Source: an uncultured Actinomycetes bacterium
GTDB lineage: Bacteria; Actinomycetota; Actinomycetes; S36-B12; UBA10799
DNA length: 64,000 bases
Assembly (NCBI GenBank): GCA_946803585.1
Contig: CAMPEQ010000011.1
Location: 186,001-250,000, forward strand
Direction of reading: 5' to 3'
Part shown: in pieces, positions 36,739 to 45,009 of the stretch
How positions within the stretch are numbered: the stretch's first letter is position 1
Layout of the letters: each line of letters opens with the position of its first letter
Translations under genes and position numbers: made by a program
Notes under the pieces: generated by a model
Seen by the model: only the letters and a program-made list of their open reading frames with translations
Database searches by the model: none
What the model was told of the DNA's origin: nothing

Positions 36739-37349
36739 CGGGATCCTCCGATGATCTCGTCAAGCGAAGTAACTGGTGTCTGATCAACGGGTGACTCGTC
36801 GTCTTTAGGTGTGGATGCCGTGGTGACAGGCACCGGCGTCCCCCCAGCTAGACCGGTCTCATCCGGGAAGCGCTGTGCCGGCAGGACAGCCAGGAATCCG
36901 ATCATGCCCATCGCCAGCTGGGTGAGCGCGGCAGTCGGAAAGAGTTCGACCGCTGAAAACGGATTAGCCGCAAGCGCGGGGTAGACCCCGGCCGACATCG
37001 CTAGGACGCCGAGCAACATTGACCAGGCTTGAATACGACGAGCGGTCAGGCCATGGATTAGTCCCACGACAACGAGCACGACGATGAGCGAGATTCCCAC
37101 CCCGACCGTGTTCGTGCCGCCTGGTAGCACGCCAAGTTGCATTGCTACCAGGACTGTCCCAAGCACCATACCGATGAGGAAACCCGCGAGGCGCTGTATC
37201 GGTGTACCAATCCGCACGATCGCGGCAATAACTCCGGTGCCCACCCCGAAAATCGTATTCTGCGCACTCATCCCGAGTTGCTCAGAAATCAGGAGCCCAA
37301 CAGCGCCGATCACCATTGCGAACAGTCCAATGATCATGGTTCGCTTCAT
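36735..37349 (-). CDS. Polytopic membrane protein, module copy 2
   Basis: 204 residues with about six membrane helices and a hydrophilic C-terminal tail of about 40 residues. Related to the 219-residue protein at 39741-40400 (shared stretch around R-x-AGFLIGMVLG versus R-x-GAFLIGLAFG, same helix spacing, same tail type). Its stop overlaps the start of the large anchored protein by 4 bp, and it begins 31 bp after the end of the first large protein. Function unknown; tight coupling implies the two products work together in the membrane. Confidence 0.8.
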   Translation of the reverse strand: MKRTMIIGLFAMVIGAVGLLISEQLGMSAQNTIFGVGTGVIAAIVRIGTPIQRLAGFLIGMVLGTVLVAMQLGVLPGGTNTVGVGISLIVVLVVVGLIHGLTARRIQAWSMLLGVLAMSAGVYPALAANPFSAVELFPTAALTQLAMGMIGFLAVLPAQRFPDETGLAGGTPVPVTTASTPKDDESPVDQTPVTSLDEIIGGSR

Positions 37350-37380
37350 CGTTGTCTCCCTACTATCACGCAGTTCTCGT

Positions 37381-39744
37381 TCACGGGCTGATCCTCCTGC
37401 GGAATAGGTACGTCCCGAGTCCGAGCGCTAGCAACAGGAAGACAACAGCGATCCCAATGCTTGTCCCCCAACTGCGCGCATAGGGCTTGGCTTCTTCTTG
37501 AGTGATCTGGTAGGTCGCGAAGTTGCTTATCTTTCCGTCAGTTCCCGCTGCCAGCGTGGAGTTGCCATACGGTGCTCCGTCCCCGGCAAGGCCCCTGTTG
37601 TTCATCGCAATCAAGGAGGCTTGGATTGATCCCACGAGGTCACTGATCTGGATCAGGGCGTCCTTACCCTTTGCGTCCAGGCCAAGCGTTATGCCGTCAA
37701 CCTTAGTCTCGATGAGGTCGCCCAACCCCGGGATCGCGTCAGCGGCATTTCCGACTGTGTCAGTGAGCTGCATTGCCTTCTTGAACGACGTATTGATCGT
37801 CGGAAGGTACGCCGAGAGCCCCTTGAGGCTCTTAGCCGCCTTGGTCGAGAGCTTCCCCAGCGTATAGTCGACGTCACCAAAGAACTCGAGGACTTGAACC
37901 ACTCCACAATTGGCCAGGATTGATCGCAGGAGTGCCTCAATATGCGGCTCGAGATTGGCGATACCGTACTGCTTAATAGCTGCTTGAATCGGGTCAATGA
38001 TCTGCGCGTTCGTGCACTTGTTGTTCAGGAGCGTCGTTAGTTGATCAACCGCTACGAGTGCCTCCTGGACAACTTGCGCGGCCTGGGTATCGGCGAATGT
38101 CGCGAACTCGGCTAACGCGGTCGCGGCCGGTCCGATGTAATCCTGGATCGGCTCGAGTTGTTGCACCAGAGGATCCATAATGCCACCTGTGACCGTGCAA
38201 GCCGCTGAAGCGCCAAGGAACTTCAGGTCTGCAGGCATCTGATTGCGGAACGTCCAGAGCTTGTTCTGGTAGGCCTTGAGACTCTGAGCTTGCAGCTCCT
38301 TCTGGAGCGCCTGGAGATTCGTTTTGCTCGCTCCGCTGACCTTCGCGATGGCGCCCTTCAGTGCTGCCGCGCCATCACTCAGGGGCGGATTTGGCGGCAG
38401 GATACTGAGATTCTGGCCGCCGAAGTAGGTCGCGGTGGCACCGACGGTGTTACACATCGACGCGATCTCATTTACATCTGCCTCAACTTGGGTGATGTTG
38501 ATCGACTGGAGGATCTTGTCCAAGCTTGAAAGTGAGTCAGATGCTTCTTGGGCATCTGGCCCAACGCTCTCGATAACTTGGCCAAGCCACTCGATCGTCT
38601 CGGGAACGTTCTTGCCGATGTAGTCCGAGATCTGCAAGATGACTCCAGCGATCTCCCCTTGAGCCACGGCATCGCCCTCAAGTTGGCGGCCGAGTTGCTT
38701 AAGCCCCTTCACGATCTCGTTGACGCCACTCCGTACAAACTTGGGGTTGTACTCCAGCTTCTTGATATCAGCTACTAGCGGATCAATGTAATCAGAATCG
38801 AGCTTGCGGAAGCCCGAGGTGTAGCCGCTAATGATGTGCGTTGCAAGAAGCACCTCGTCGACGGTCTCTCCGAGTAGGCCGGCTGCTGGCTCGACGATTT
38901 TTTCCTCGGCTTCCGGCGCGAGGGTGAGAAGCGATCCGTCCTGGTACTGCTCAAGGTTGATCGGGACGACGGTATGTGTTCCGCTCGGTAGGTTCGCTCC
39001 TTGAGCCCTCGCCTTGATCGTAACTGACTGCGTCGTTCCCCCCATAACTCCCTGAAGAACCGGAAAGAGAATCAGAGTTCCCGCAACGACAGTTCCGTCA
39101 CCGGTGGTCTTCGATGTTGCCGTTCCAGTGTCGACCACGTCCCAGCCATCCCCGAAAGTGGCGACGAACGAGTCACCGAACGGGACGGGGATGTCCATCT
39201 CTTTACTCTTGGTGTTGCCGTAGACATCCTTAAATGTCACGCTCTGCATCCGCGAGGTGTTGTTCGTCGCGGTGTAGGTGATCTCGACGTCGCCGTTTAG
39301 GTCATAGCCATCATTAGCATCGATAGCCTCGCCATTCACCTTGACCTCGGTGGAGACGCTGATTGGCATGTCCCCTTGGTAGGTTCCTCCGAACTTAAAG
39401 AAGCTGCTGACCTCACCTGACGCGCTACTCACGCTCTGCGTTTGGGTGGCGTTATCCGGGCCTGTCGCAACGGTGACATCTCCGGAACCGGATCCGGAAA
39501 CCTGACCGTTTACTAGGTACAGATTCAACGGGGTCGTATTTCCCGCCTGATCAGTCGTAACCGCGACGGTCTCTCCGACCGTGACATTTAGACCGGAACT
39601 CGACGAGCTAGCGCCGGTCAAGGCAGGCGGCGCAGCAGAGACGGATGCGTCGACTGCAGTTGATGTTGCAACCACTCCCACCACCACTGCGGTGGCTGTG
39701 AGAGCTCGAAGCGTCTTTCGTCGGGGAGTCATTCGTTTTCTCAT
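37381..39744 (-). CDS. Large secreted membrane-anchored protein, module copy 1
   Basis: 787 residues, family not recognised. Signal peptide (about 10-38), beta-rich domain (about 48-260: LNVTVGETVAVTTDQAG, GDMPISVS, PVPFGDSFVATFGDGW), long helical region (about 270-740, with Cys in MCNTVG, AACTVTGG, NNKCTNAQ and NCGVVQ) and one C-terminal helix (about 760-780) ending FRRRISP. Paralogous to the copy 2 protein, but without its Pro/Thr-rich spacer. The helical region somewhat recalls YhgE/Pip-type or other extracellular coiled assemblies, but those have several membrane helices, so I make no assignment. The start overlaps the upstream small protein stop as ATGA. Confidence 0.82.
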   Translation of the reverse strand: MRKRMTPRRKTLRALTATAVVVGVVATSTAVDASVSAAPPALTGASSSSSGLNVTVGETVAVTTDQAGNTTPLNLYLVNGQVSGSGSGDVTVATGPDNATQTQSVSSASGEVSSFFKFGGTYQGDMPISVSTEVKVNGEAIDANDGYDLNGDVEITYTATNNTSRMQSVTFKDVYGNTKSKEMDIPVPFGDSFVATFGDGWDVVDTGTATSKTTGDGTVVAGTLILFPVLQGVMGGTTQSVTIKARAQGANLPSGTHTVVPINLEQYQDGSLLTLAPEAEEKIVEPAAGLLGETVDEVLLATHIISGYTSGFRKLDSDYIDPLVADIKKLEYNPKFVRSGVNEIVKGLKQLGRQLEGDAVAQGEIAGVILQISDYIGKNVPETIEWLGQVIESVGPDAQEASDSLSSLDKILQSINITQVEADVNEIASMCNTVGATATYFGGQNLSILPPNPPLSDGAAALKGAIAKVSGASKTNLQALQKELQAQSLKAYQNKLWTFRNQMPADLKFLGASAACTVTGGIMDPLVQQLEPIQDYIGPAATALAEFATFADTQAAQVVQEALVAVDQLTTLLNNKCTNAQIIDPIQAAIKQYGIANLEPHIEALLRSILANCGVVQVLEFFGDVDYTLGKLSTKAAKSLKGLSAYLPTINTSFKKAMQLTDTVGNAADAIPGLGDLIETKVDGITLGLDAKGKDALIQISDLVGSIQASLIAMNNRGLAGDGAPYGNSTLAAGTDGKISNFATYQITQEEAKPYARSWGTSIGIAVVFLLLALGLGTYLFRRRISP

Positions 39745-40400
39745 TCCGATTTTCCTACCGTTGACGCTTCGTTGGATGAAGCGGTGGAAGAGGCAAGCGG
39801 TTGTGCGGCTGGATCGTCTCCTACTGTTCCTGAGCTAGCGCCAGCTGGCGAGGTCTTGTTCTCCCCTGCATCCTCCAGCAGTTCCACCAGAATCGTCACG
39901 AGGAATCCTCCGCTCGAGGCCGCGATCGTCACGAGCAACACCGTCGGATACTGGGTAAAAACGAACCACGGGCTAGAAATAAGCAACGGCTGATAGATGG
40001 CAGCTAGCGTGCCGCCGCCAAGGATCATTGCCCAGAGCGGCAGTCGTCCCTTTGTCAGCGCGGAGATAACCGTCAGGACCAAGATTCCACCCACCCAGCC
40101 AGCCCAACCGACCATCCCGAGTACAAGGGCAAAGAGACCGAAGGCTAGTCCGATGAGGAATGCCCCGTAGCGGGCAAGCGGCGAGCGGTCCCTGGCCAAT
40201 CCGAGCACCACTCCAGCCATGACGCCAATCAGCGCGTTGGCAGTCCCCAGCTCGAACACGGTCGTCAGATACCAAACACCCAGCGCAAGGATCAAGAGCA
40301 GCAGCCCGAACAGCAGGTCCTTCGATCGCACTTTATTCCCCAGACTTCCAAGAAACTCGATTGGCTCAGTTTGCCGAGCCTGGCGTGCATCTTGGTTCAA
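39741..40400 (-). CDS. Polytopic membrane protein, module copy 1
   Basis: 219 residues. A cytoplasmic N-terminus (about 28 residues) is followed by about six membrane helices and a Ser/Ala/Glu-rich C-terminal tail of about 45 residues. First gene of the four-gene set; related to the 204-residue protein of copy 2. A perfect 18-bp palindrome lies about 55 bp upstream of its ATG and may be its operator. Function unknown. Confidence 0.8.
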   Translation of the reverse strand: MNQDARQARQTEPIEFLGSLGNKVRSKDLLFGLLLLILALGVWYLTTVFELGTANALIGVMAGVVLGLARDRSPLARYGAFLIGLAFGLFALVLGMVGWAGWVGGILVLTVISALTKGRLPLWAMILGGGTLAAIYQPLLISSPWFVFTQYPTVLLVTIAASSGGFLVTILVELLEDAGENKTSPAGASSGTVGDDPAAQPLASSTASSNEASTVGKSE

Positions 40401-40453
40401 TTCTGCCGTGGTGTCTCGCCGAGTGCGATCTACGTCACTCTGCGCTACTCAGC

Positions 40454-40471
40454 GATCGGATCGATCCGATC
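40454..40471. promoter_or_regulatory. Perfect 18-bp palindrome, candidate operator
   Basis: GATCGGATCGATCCGATC is identical to its reverse complement. It lies inside a wider inverted repeat, AGCGATC (40451-40457) and GATCGCT (40476-40482). It is upstream of the first gene of the duplicated membrane module and downstream of the tRNA-Tyr terminator, the position expected of a dimeric repressor site. Confidence 0.45.
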
Positions 40472-40536
40472 AATAGATCGCTGTGTGAGGCGGCAACCAC
40501 CATTTAGCGGGGGTCCAGAGGATCGCCCGCGCGCCT

Positions 40537-40583
40537 GGCAAAACGGCCTGGGGCGCTGCTGCAATCACAGACGCTCCCAGGCC
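40537..40583 (-). terminator. Intrinsic terminator of tRNA-Tyr
   Basis: On the minus strand a GGCCTGGG/CCCAGGCC stem, extended by GCG/CGC with a one-base bulge, is followed by GTTTTG. It lies 29 bases after the tRNA-Tyr 3' end and separates that gene from the membrane module. Confidence 0.7.
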
Positions 40584-40611
40584 GGGTGGCAGAGCAAGAA
40601 CATCTGCCTTG

Positions 40612-40692
40612 TGGCGGGTGAAGGATTCGAACCTTCGAAGCTTTCGCGACGGATTTACAGTCCGCTCCCATTGGCCGCTCGGGCAACCCGCC
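40612..40692 (-). tRNA. tRNA-Tyr(GTA)
   Basis: A class II tRNA of 81 bases on the minus strand. The acceptor GGCGGGT pairs with ACCCGCC, the anticodon loop CTGTAAA carries GTA, there is a long variable arm, and the T loop reads GGTTCGAATCC. No CCA is encoded. Divergent from the YajQ gene. Confidence 0.96.
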
Positions 40693-40806
40693 TCTTGCAC
40701 CGCAGTAAACAACTACGGCGACAGTCAGGATACAGATAGCCGACACGGACCGCACGCCGCCATGGTTGGCTATACCCAGACAAACCCCAGAGTAGAAGGA
40801 ATCCCC

Positions 40807-41298
40807 ATGGCAGACAGCAGCTTCGATATCGTCAGCAAAGTCGACCGGCAGGAAGTCGACAACGCCTTGAACCAGGCCGGCAAGGAACTCTCACAGCGGT
40901 TTGATTTCCGAAACACGGGTGCGAAGATCGAATGGAATGGCGAGCTTGCCGTCGAGCTCACCGCCTCGACTGAAGAGCGGGTCAGCGCCGCACTCGAGGT
41001 ATTCCGAGACAAGTTGGTGAAGCGACAGATCTCGTTGAAGTCATTGGACGTCCAGGATCCGCGCCAGTCGGGGAAGGAATCGAAGATCTCCGCCACCTTC
41101 CAGGCCGGAATCACCCAGGAGCAGGCCAAGAAGCTCGGCAAGCTGATTCGCGATGAGGGGCCAAAGGGTGTGAAGGTGCAGATCCAGGGTGACGAGCTCC
41201 GCATCACCTCCAAGAAGCGCGACGACCTTCAAGCGGTCCAGAAGCTCTGCACTGGAGCCGATCTCGACTTCCCAATCCAGTTCGTGAACTACCGCTAG
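40807..41298 (+). CDS. YajQ family nucleotide-binding protein
   Basis: 163 residues from the ATG at 40807, preceded by AGAAGGA; the frame opens upstream across the tRNA. The sequence [20 protein letters not shown] and the [22 protein letters not shown] and KKRDDLQ regions match YajQ along its full length. In Xanthomonas a YajQ protein binds c-di-GMP and acts on transcription; in E. coli it binds nucleotides and tRNA. A second messenger role is possible given the GGDEF-EAL gene elsewhere in the window, but only by analogy. Confidence 0.93.
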   Translation: MADSSFDIVSKVDRQEVDNALNQAGKELSQRFDFRNTGAKIEWNGELAVELTASTEERVSAALEVFRDKLVKRQISLKSLDVQDPRQSGKESKISATFQAGITQEQAKKLGKLIRDEGPKGVKVQIQGDELRITSKKRDDLQAVQKLCTGADLDFPIQFVNYR

Positions 41299-41346
41299 AT
41301 CGCCGGACCCGAGTTCTCGCGAGATCCTTTGACAGTGGCGCCGACG

Positions 41347-41820
41347 ATGCGACATGTGGTGGCCGCGGCCATCGTCGACGACCTGACGTTCCCGCGCCGT
41401 GTTCTCGCTGCGAGGCGGACCAGTCCGGAGGCGCTCGCCGGGCAATGGGAGTTCCCGGGCGGAAAGGTCGAGCCCGGCGAGAGTCTGCGTGATGCGCTTG
41501 GGCGGGAGATTCGGGAGGAGCTTGGCGTCTCGCTAGCTCTCGGGACCGAGATCGGCAACCCTGCCGGGCCCGAGGCCATCACCGGGTCCCGGTCTGACTC
41601 CATCCGTGCCTGGCCGATTTCCTCTCGCTTGGACCTGCGACTGTTCACCGCCGAACTGCGTGAGGGTGAGCCCACAACGGCAGGCGTACACGACGAGTTG
41701 CGGTGGGTCTCCCCCGACGACTGGCACGAGATTCCGTGGCTCGGCCCCGACCTACCGATGTTGGTTGAGCTCGCCGAGTGGATGAGAGTTGTCCGATCCC
41801 GTCAACCTGAGATCAGCTAG
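41347..41820 (+). CDS. MutT-like Nudix hydrolase
   Basis: About 157 residues. The Nudix box GGKVEPGESLRDALGREIREELGV is complete (GX5EX7REUXEEXGU), and WEFPGGK just before it and the short length fit the 8-oxo-dGTP diphosphatase (MutT) branch, which cleans the nucleotide pool. The start is uncertain: ATG at 41347 is used, while GTG at 41335 and TTG at 41329 are in frame upstream. Its 3' end overlaps the convergent NuoI-like gene by about 70 bp. Confidence 0.87.
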   Translation: MRHVVAAAIVDDLTFPRRVLAARRTSPEALAGQWEFPGGKVEPGESLRDALGREIREELGVSLALGTEIGNPAGPEAITGSRSDSIRAWPISSRLDLRLFTAELREGEPTTAGVHDELRWVSPDDWHEIPWLGPDLPMLVELAEWMRVVRSRQPEIS

Positions 41821-42168
41821 TCGACCTGTGTCCAGCGTCAGGTCGGCCTCAGTTGATGCTGAAGGTAACGGTGCCGCTACCCACTCAAGTGCGTCGGTTG
41901 GACACGCATCAATACAGATCCCGCAATCCATACACAGCCCGTAGTCGATCGAGAAGTCGGTCAAGACCAACGTCGAGCGACCGCGAGGACCGGCATCGGG
42001 ATCATGGCGCTTCTCAGCAGTCAGGCTGATACACCAGACGGGGCACTCCCGCACACAGATCATGCAGCTTGTGCACTGGTTGGGAATCAGCGCAATTGCT
42101 CCCCGCTGGCGGGGTTGCTCGACATGAGTCGAATCAGGGTTCCGCAACGGATCAGCTGAGTGTGTCAT
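41752..42168 (-). CDS. NuoI-like two-cluster ferredoxin protein
   Basis: 138 residues with two 4Fe-4S motifs, CTSCMICVRECP and CMDCGICIDACP, spaced about 40 residues apart as in the NuoI subunit of complex I. Shorter than the canonical NuoI elsewhere in this window (215 residues), and with no N-terminal amphipathic extension. Third gene of a B-C-I trio on the minus strand; overlaps the NuoC-like gene by 17 bp. It could relay electrons between ferredoxin and the NuoB-like cluster. Confidence 0.85.
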   Translation of the reverse strand: MTHSADPLRNPDSTHVEQPRQRGAIALIPNQCTSCMICVRECPVWCISLTAEKRHDPDAGPRGRSTLVLTDFSIDYGLCMDCGICIDACPTDALEWVAAPLPSASTEADLTLDTGRLADLRLTGSDNSHPLGELNQHR

Positions 42169-42658
42169 CTGCGCCTCCCGTCAGCTTCCATTCCGGGTTG
42201 ACCCCGGGCACTGGCTTAGGACGCTTACGCCGGGTGGTTCCCGGTTGTGCACCGGGCTCGTAGCTGCCCGGCCACGGGCTATGGATTCGTGGAGCAAGTG
42301 GCGCCGTCCGGACTAACGGATCATTCGGGCCGTCAAATACCAGGGCGCGCAGATCTGGGTTCCCAATGAAGTCGATTCCCACGAGGTCGTGCGCCTCGCG
42401 TTCGTACCAGGCTGAGGCAGGGTAGAGCTGTGCAATCGAAGCGATCGCGACGTCACCAACTGAATCGGTCAGAGTCGTTCGCGTGAGCACTCGTTGGCTC
42501 GCATCTGCAGCCATAACGTGCGTGACAACCTCGAACGACCCATCACCGAGATCAGTTGCCAGGAGGAGATCAAAGAACAGTCTGCCGTTAGCCAGGTGCG
42601 CCTCGTGCGCGGACCACCAATCCTGCGGGTCCACCTCGAACCGCTCAGCACCCGTCAT
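42152..42658 (-). CDS. NuoC-like (30 kDa subunit) protein
   Basis: 168 residues with the signature WYEREAHDLVGIDFIGNPDLRALV of the 30-kDa subunit of complex I and related hydrogenases, followed by a basic Arg/Lys/Pro tail. It starts as ATGA over the NuoB-like stop (42655-42658). No separate NuoD partner is encoded in the trio, which is unusual, because NuoC normally docks on NuoD. Confidence 0.85.
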   Translation of the reverse strand: MTGAERFEVDPQDWWSAHEAHLANGRLFFDLLLATDLGDGSFEVVTHVMAADASQRVLTRTTLTDSVGDVAIASIAQLYPASAWYEREAHDLVGIDFIGNPDLRALVFDGPNDPLVRTAPLAPRIHSPWPGSYEPGAQPGTTRRKRPKPVPGVNPEWKLTGGADDTLS

Positions 42659-43083
42659 GATCGGGCCAGCTCAGCGAGGGCAGCGACGAGATCGTCAGCG
42701 CGAGGCGGGCAGCCTGACACATAGCTCGCCACGGGCACTAGGTCGCCGATACCTGGCATGACTGCGTAGGAGTCCCAATACGGGCCGCCCGAGATAGTGC
42801 ACGCACCGAACGCGACAACTGCCCTCGGCTCAGCCAGTGCCTCGTAGGCCTCCTGCACCAAGGTGGCATTCGCCTTGGTGACGGTTCCGGCTACGACGAG
42901 GACGTGAAGTGCTGAATCCGTGGGCTGCTCGAGTTGGTCAGACTGGCTTGGCTGATTGGCTGCTGCGCCTGCCTGCGCCGACTCCCACAGCTCAACCCCA
43001 GTCGCAGACTCGACCGCACAACACGCCAAGTTGAGGGTTGTAACCTCAAGCCGACGTATCGGGGTGGAAGTGAGCGCCGCCAT
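42655..43083 (-). CDS. NuoB-like (20 kDa, N2-cluster type) protein
   Basis: About 142 residues from the ATG at 43083; the frame runs to a GTG at 43116. All ligands of a NuoB-type cluster are present: the Cys pair in NLACCAVE, GACTISGGPYWDS, and GCPPRA. A Gln/Ser-rich insert of about 25 residues follows the first motif. First gene of a B-C-I trio, divergent from korA with a 63-bp gap. The absence of NuoA/D/H partners sets it apart from the main complex I operon. Confidence 0.85.
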   Translation of the reverse strand: MAALTSTPIRRLEVTTLNLACCAVESATGVELWESAQAGAAANQPSQSDQLEQPTDSALHVLVVAGTVTKANATLVQEAYEALAEPRAVVAFGACTISGGPYWDSYAVMPGIGDLVPVASYVSGCPPRADDLVAALAELARS

Positions 43084-43146
43084 GTCTTGTAGCGTACGCC
43101 GACCCCGAACGAACACGCGCAGGCAAGTTATCGGACACTAATAGAT

Positions 43147-45009
43147 GTGCCAAAAGAGACTGTTCAGCTCGATCGGGTCATAATCCGCTTCGCCGGTGAT
43201 AGCGGCGACGGTATGCAATTGACCGGCGACCAGTTCACGTCATCGACTGCGAGCTTCGGAAATGACCTCTCGACGCTGCCTAACTTCCCCGCTGAGATCC
43301 GCGCACCTGCCGGAACCCTGCCGGGCGTCTCGGCGTTTCAACTGCACTTTGCCGATCATGACATCCTGACACCCGGTGACTCCCCCAATGTGCTCGTGGC
43401 GATGAACCCGGCTGCGCTCAAGGCGAACCTCGAGGACCTACCTCGCGGCGGGGACCTAATCGTCAATACCGATGAGTTCAGCAAGCGGAACTTGGCGAAG
43501 GTCGGGTACGCGCAGAGCCCGGTCGATGACGGGTCGCTCGAGGCCTACAACGTTCACCCGCTCGCTCTGACCTCGTTGACCGTTGAGGCGCTCAAGGACT
43601 TCGACCTCAGTCGTAAGGAGGCCGAGCGGGCTAAGAACATGTTCGCGCTCGGGCTACTTTCTTGGCTCTACGGGCGTCCGACCGAGGGCACTGAGCGGTT
43701 CCTCAAAGAGAAGTTCGGGCGCAAACCGGAGATTCTCGGCGCCAACCTGGCGGCACTGACGGCTGGCTGGAACTACGGCGAGACCACTGAGGACTTCTCC
43801 GTCCGATATGAGGTCAAGCCGGCGAAGCTGGACTCAGGCATCTACCGCAACATCAGCGGTAACTTGGCACTGTCCTACGGATTGGTCGCGGCCGGTCAGC
43901 TCACCAAGCTCGACGTCTATTTGGGGTCCTACCCAATTACCCCAGCAAGTGACATCCTGCACGAGCTGTCCAAGCACAAGAATTTCGGCGTGCGCACGTT
44001 CCAAGCAGAGGACGAGATCGCCGGAATCGGCGCTGCGCTCGGCGCTTCCTATGGCGGGTCGCTTGGTGTGACCACGACGTCGGGTCCAGGTGTCGCACTC
44101 AAGTCCGAGACCATCGGGCTGGCTGTCGCGACCGAGATCCCGTTGATCATCATCGATGTTCAGCGTGGCGGGCCTTCAACGGGCCTGCCCACTAAGACCG
44201 AGCAAAGCGATCTGCTGCAGGTCATGTTCGGCCGCAACGGTGAAGCACCCGTTCCGATCATTGCTCCGCAGACTCCCTCCGATTGCTTCCATGCGGCAAT
44301 CGAGGCTGCTCGTATCGCGACGGTCTATCGCACGCCCGTATTCATCCTGTCCGACGGCTACTTGGCGAATGGTCAGGAACCATGGCAGATCCCGCTTGTC
44401 GATGAGCTTCCCGACCTGACCGTGAAGTTCGCCGACGGGCCGAACTGGACCAACGAGGCCGGCGAGGAAGAGTTCATGCCGTTCGTGCGCGATCCGGAGA
44501 CCCTGGCTCGCCCGTGGGCGATTCCTGGGACACCCGGGCTCGAGCACCGCGTCGGGGGTATCGAGAAGGCTGATATCACCGGCCACATCTCATACGAGCC
44601 AGCGAACCACGAGAAGATGGTGCGACTACGCCAAGCGAAGATCGACGGGATTGCCAGCACCATTCCTGATCTCGAAGTTGACGATCCAAGCGGTGACGCG
44701 GACGTGCTCGTCCTCGGCTGGGGCTCGACTTACGGTCCGATCGGAGCTGCAGCCCGCCAGATTCGCGAGAACGGTGGGAAGGTTGCCCAAGCGCATCTGC
44801 GACATCTCAATCCGTTCCCGCAGAACACCGAGCAGGTACTGAAGAGCTACCGCAAGGTCATCGTTCCGGAGATGAACCTCGGACAGTTGGCGCTGCTACT
44901 TCGCGGTCGCTACCTCGTTGATGTTCTGAGCTACAACCAGGTTCGCGGAATGCCGTTCAAATCCGATGAACTCGTCAACGTGATCGAGGACGTGATTGCC
45001 AATGTCTGA
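43147..45009 (+). CDS. korA: 2-oxoglutarate:ferredoxin oxidoreductase, fused gamma-alpha subunit
   Basis: 620 residues from a GTG. The N-terminal gamma domain (about 1-200: VIIRFAGDSGDGMQLTG) is fused to the alpha domain (about 215-620: SYPITPASDILHELSKH, then TTTSGPGVALKSE), as in mycobacterial KorA. With korB it converts 2-oxoglutarate and CoA to succinyl-CoA, CO2 and reduced ferredoxin, giving a CO2-releasing route through the TCA cycle that can bypass the usual dehydrogenase. korB overlaps its stop by 8 bp. The NuoB-like trio is transcribed away from it. Confidence 0.94.
   Translation: MPKETVQLDRVIIRFAGDSGDGMQLTGDQFTSSTASFGNDLSTLPNFPAEIRAPAGTLPGVSAFQLHFADHDILTPGDSPNVLVAMNPAALKANLEDLPRGGDLIVNTDEFSKRNLAKVGYAQSPVDDGSLEAYNVHPLALTSLTVEALKDFDLSRKEAERAKNMFALGLLSWLYGRPTEGTERFLKEKFGRKPEILGANLAALTAGWNYGETTEDFSVRYEVKPAKLDSGIYRNISGNLALSYGLVAAGQLTKLDVYLGSYPITPASDILHELSKHKNFGVRTFQAEDEIAGIGAALGASYGGSLGVTTTSGPGVALKSETIGLAVATEIPLIIIDVQRGGPSTGLPTKTEQSDLLQVMFGRNGEAPVPIIAPQTPSDCFHAAIEAARIATVYRTPVFILSDGYLANGQEPWQIPLVDELPDLTVKFADGPNWTNEAGEEEFMPFVRDPETLARPWAIPGTPGLEHRVGGIEKADITGHISYEPANHEKMVRLRQAKIDGIASTIPDLEVDDPSGDADVLVLGWGSTYGPIGAAARQIRENGGKVAQAHLRHLNPFPQNTEQVLKSYRKVIVPEMNLGQLALLLRGRYLVDVLSYNQVRGMPFKSDELVNVIEDVIANV

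Noticed and set aside
41752-43083. NuoB/C/I trio as decayed duplicates of the nuo operon
   Set aside because: All cluster Cys ligands are intact, frames are complete and the junctions overlap, which argues for a working unit.
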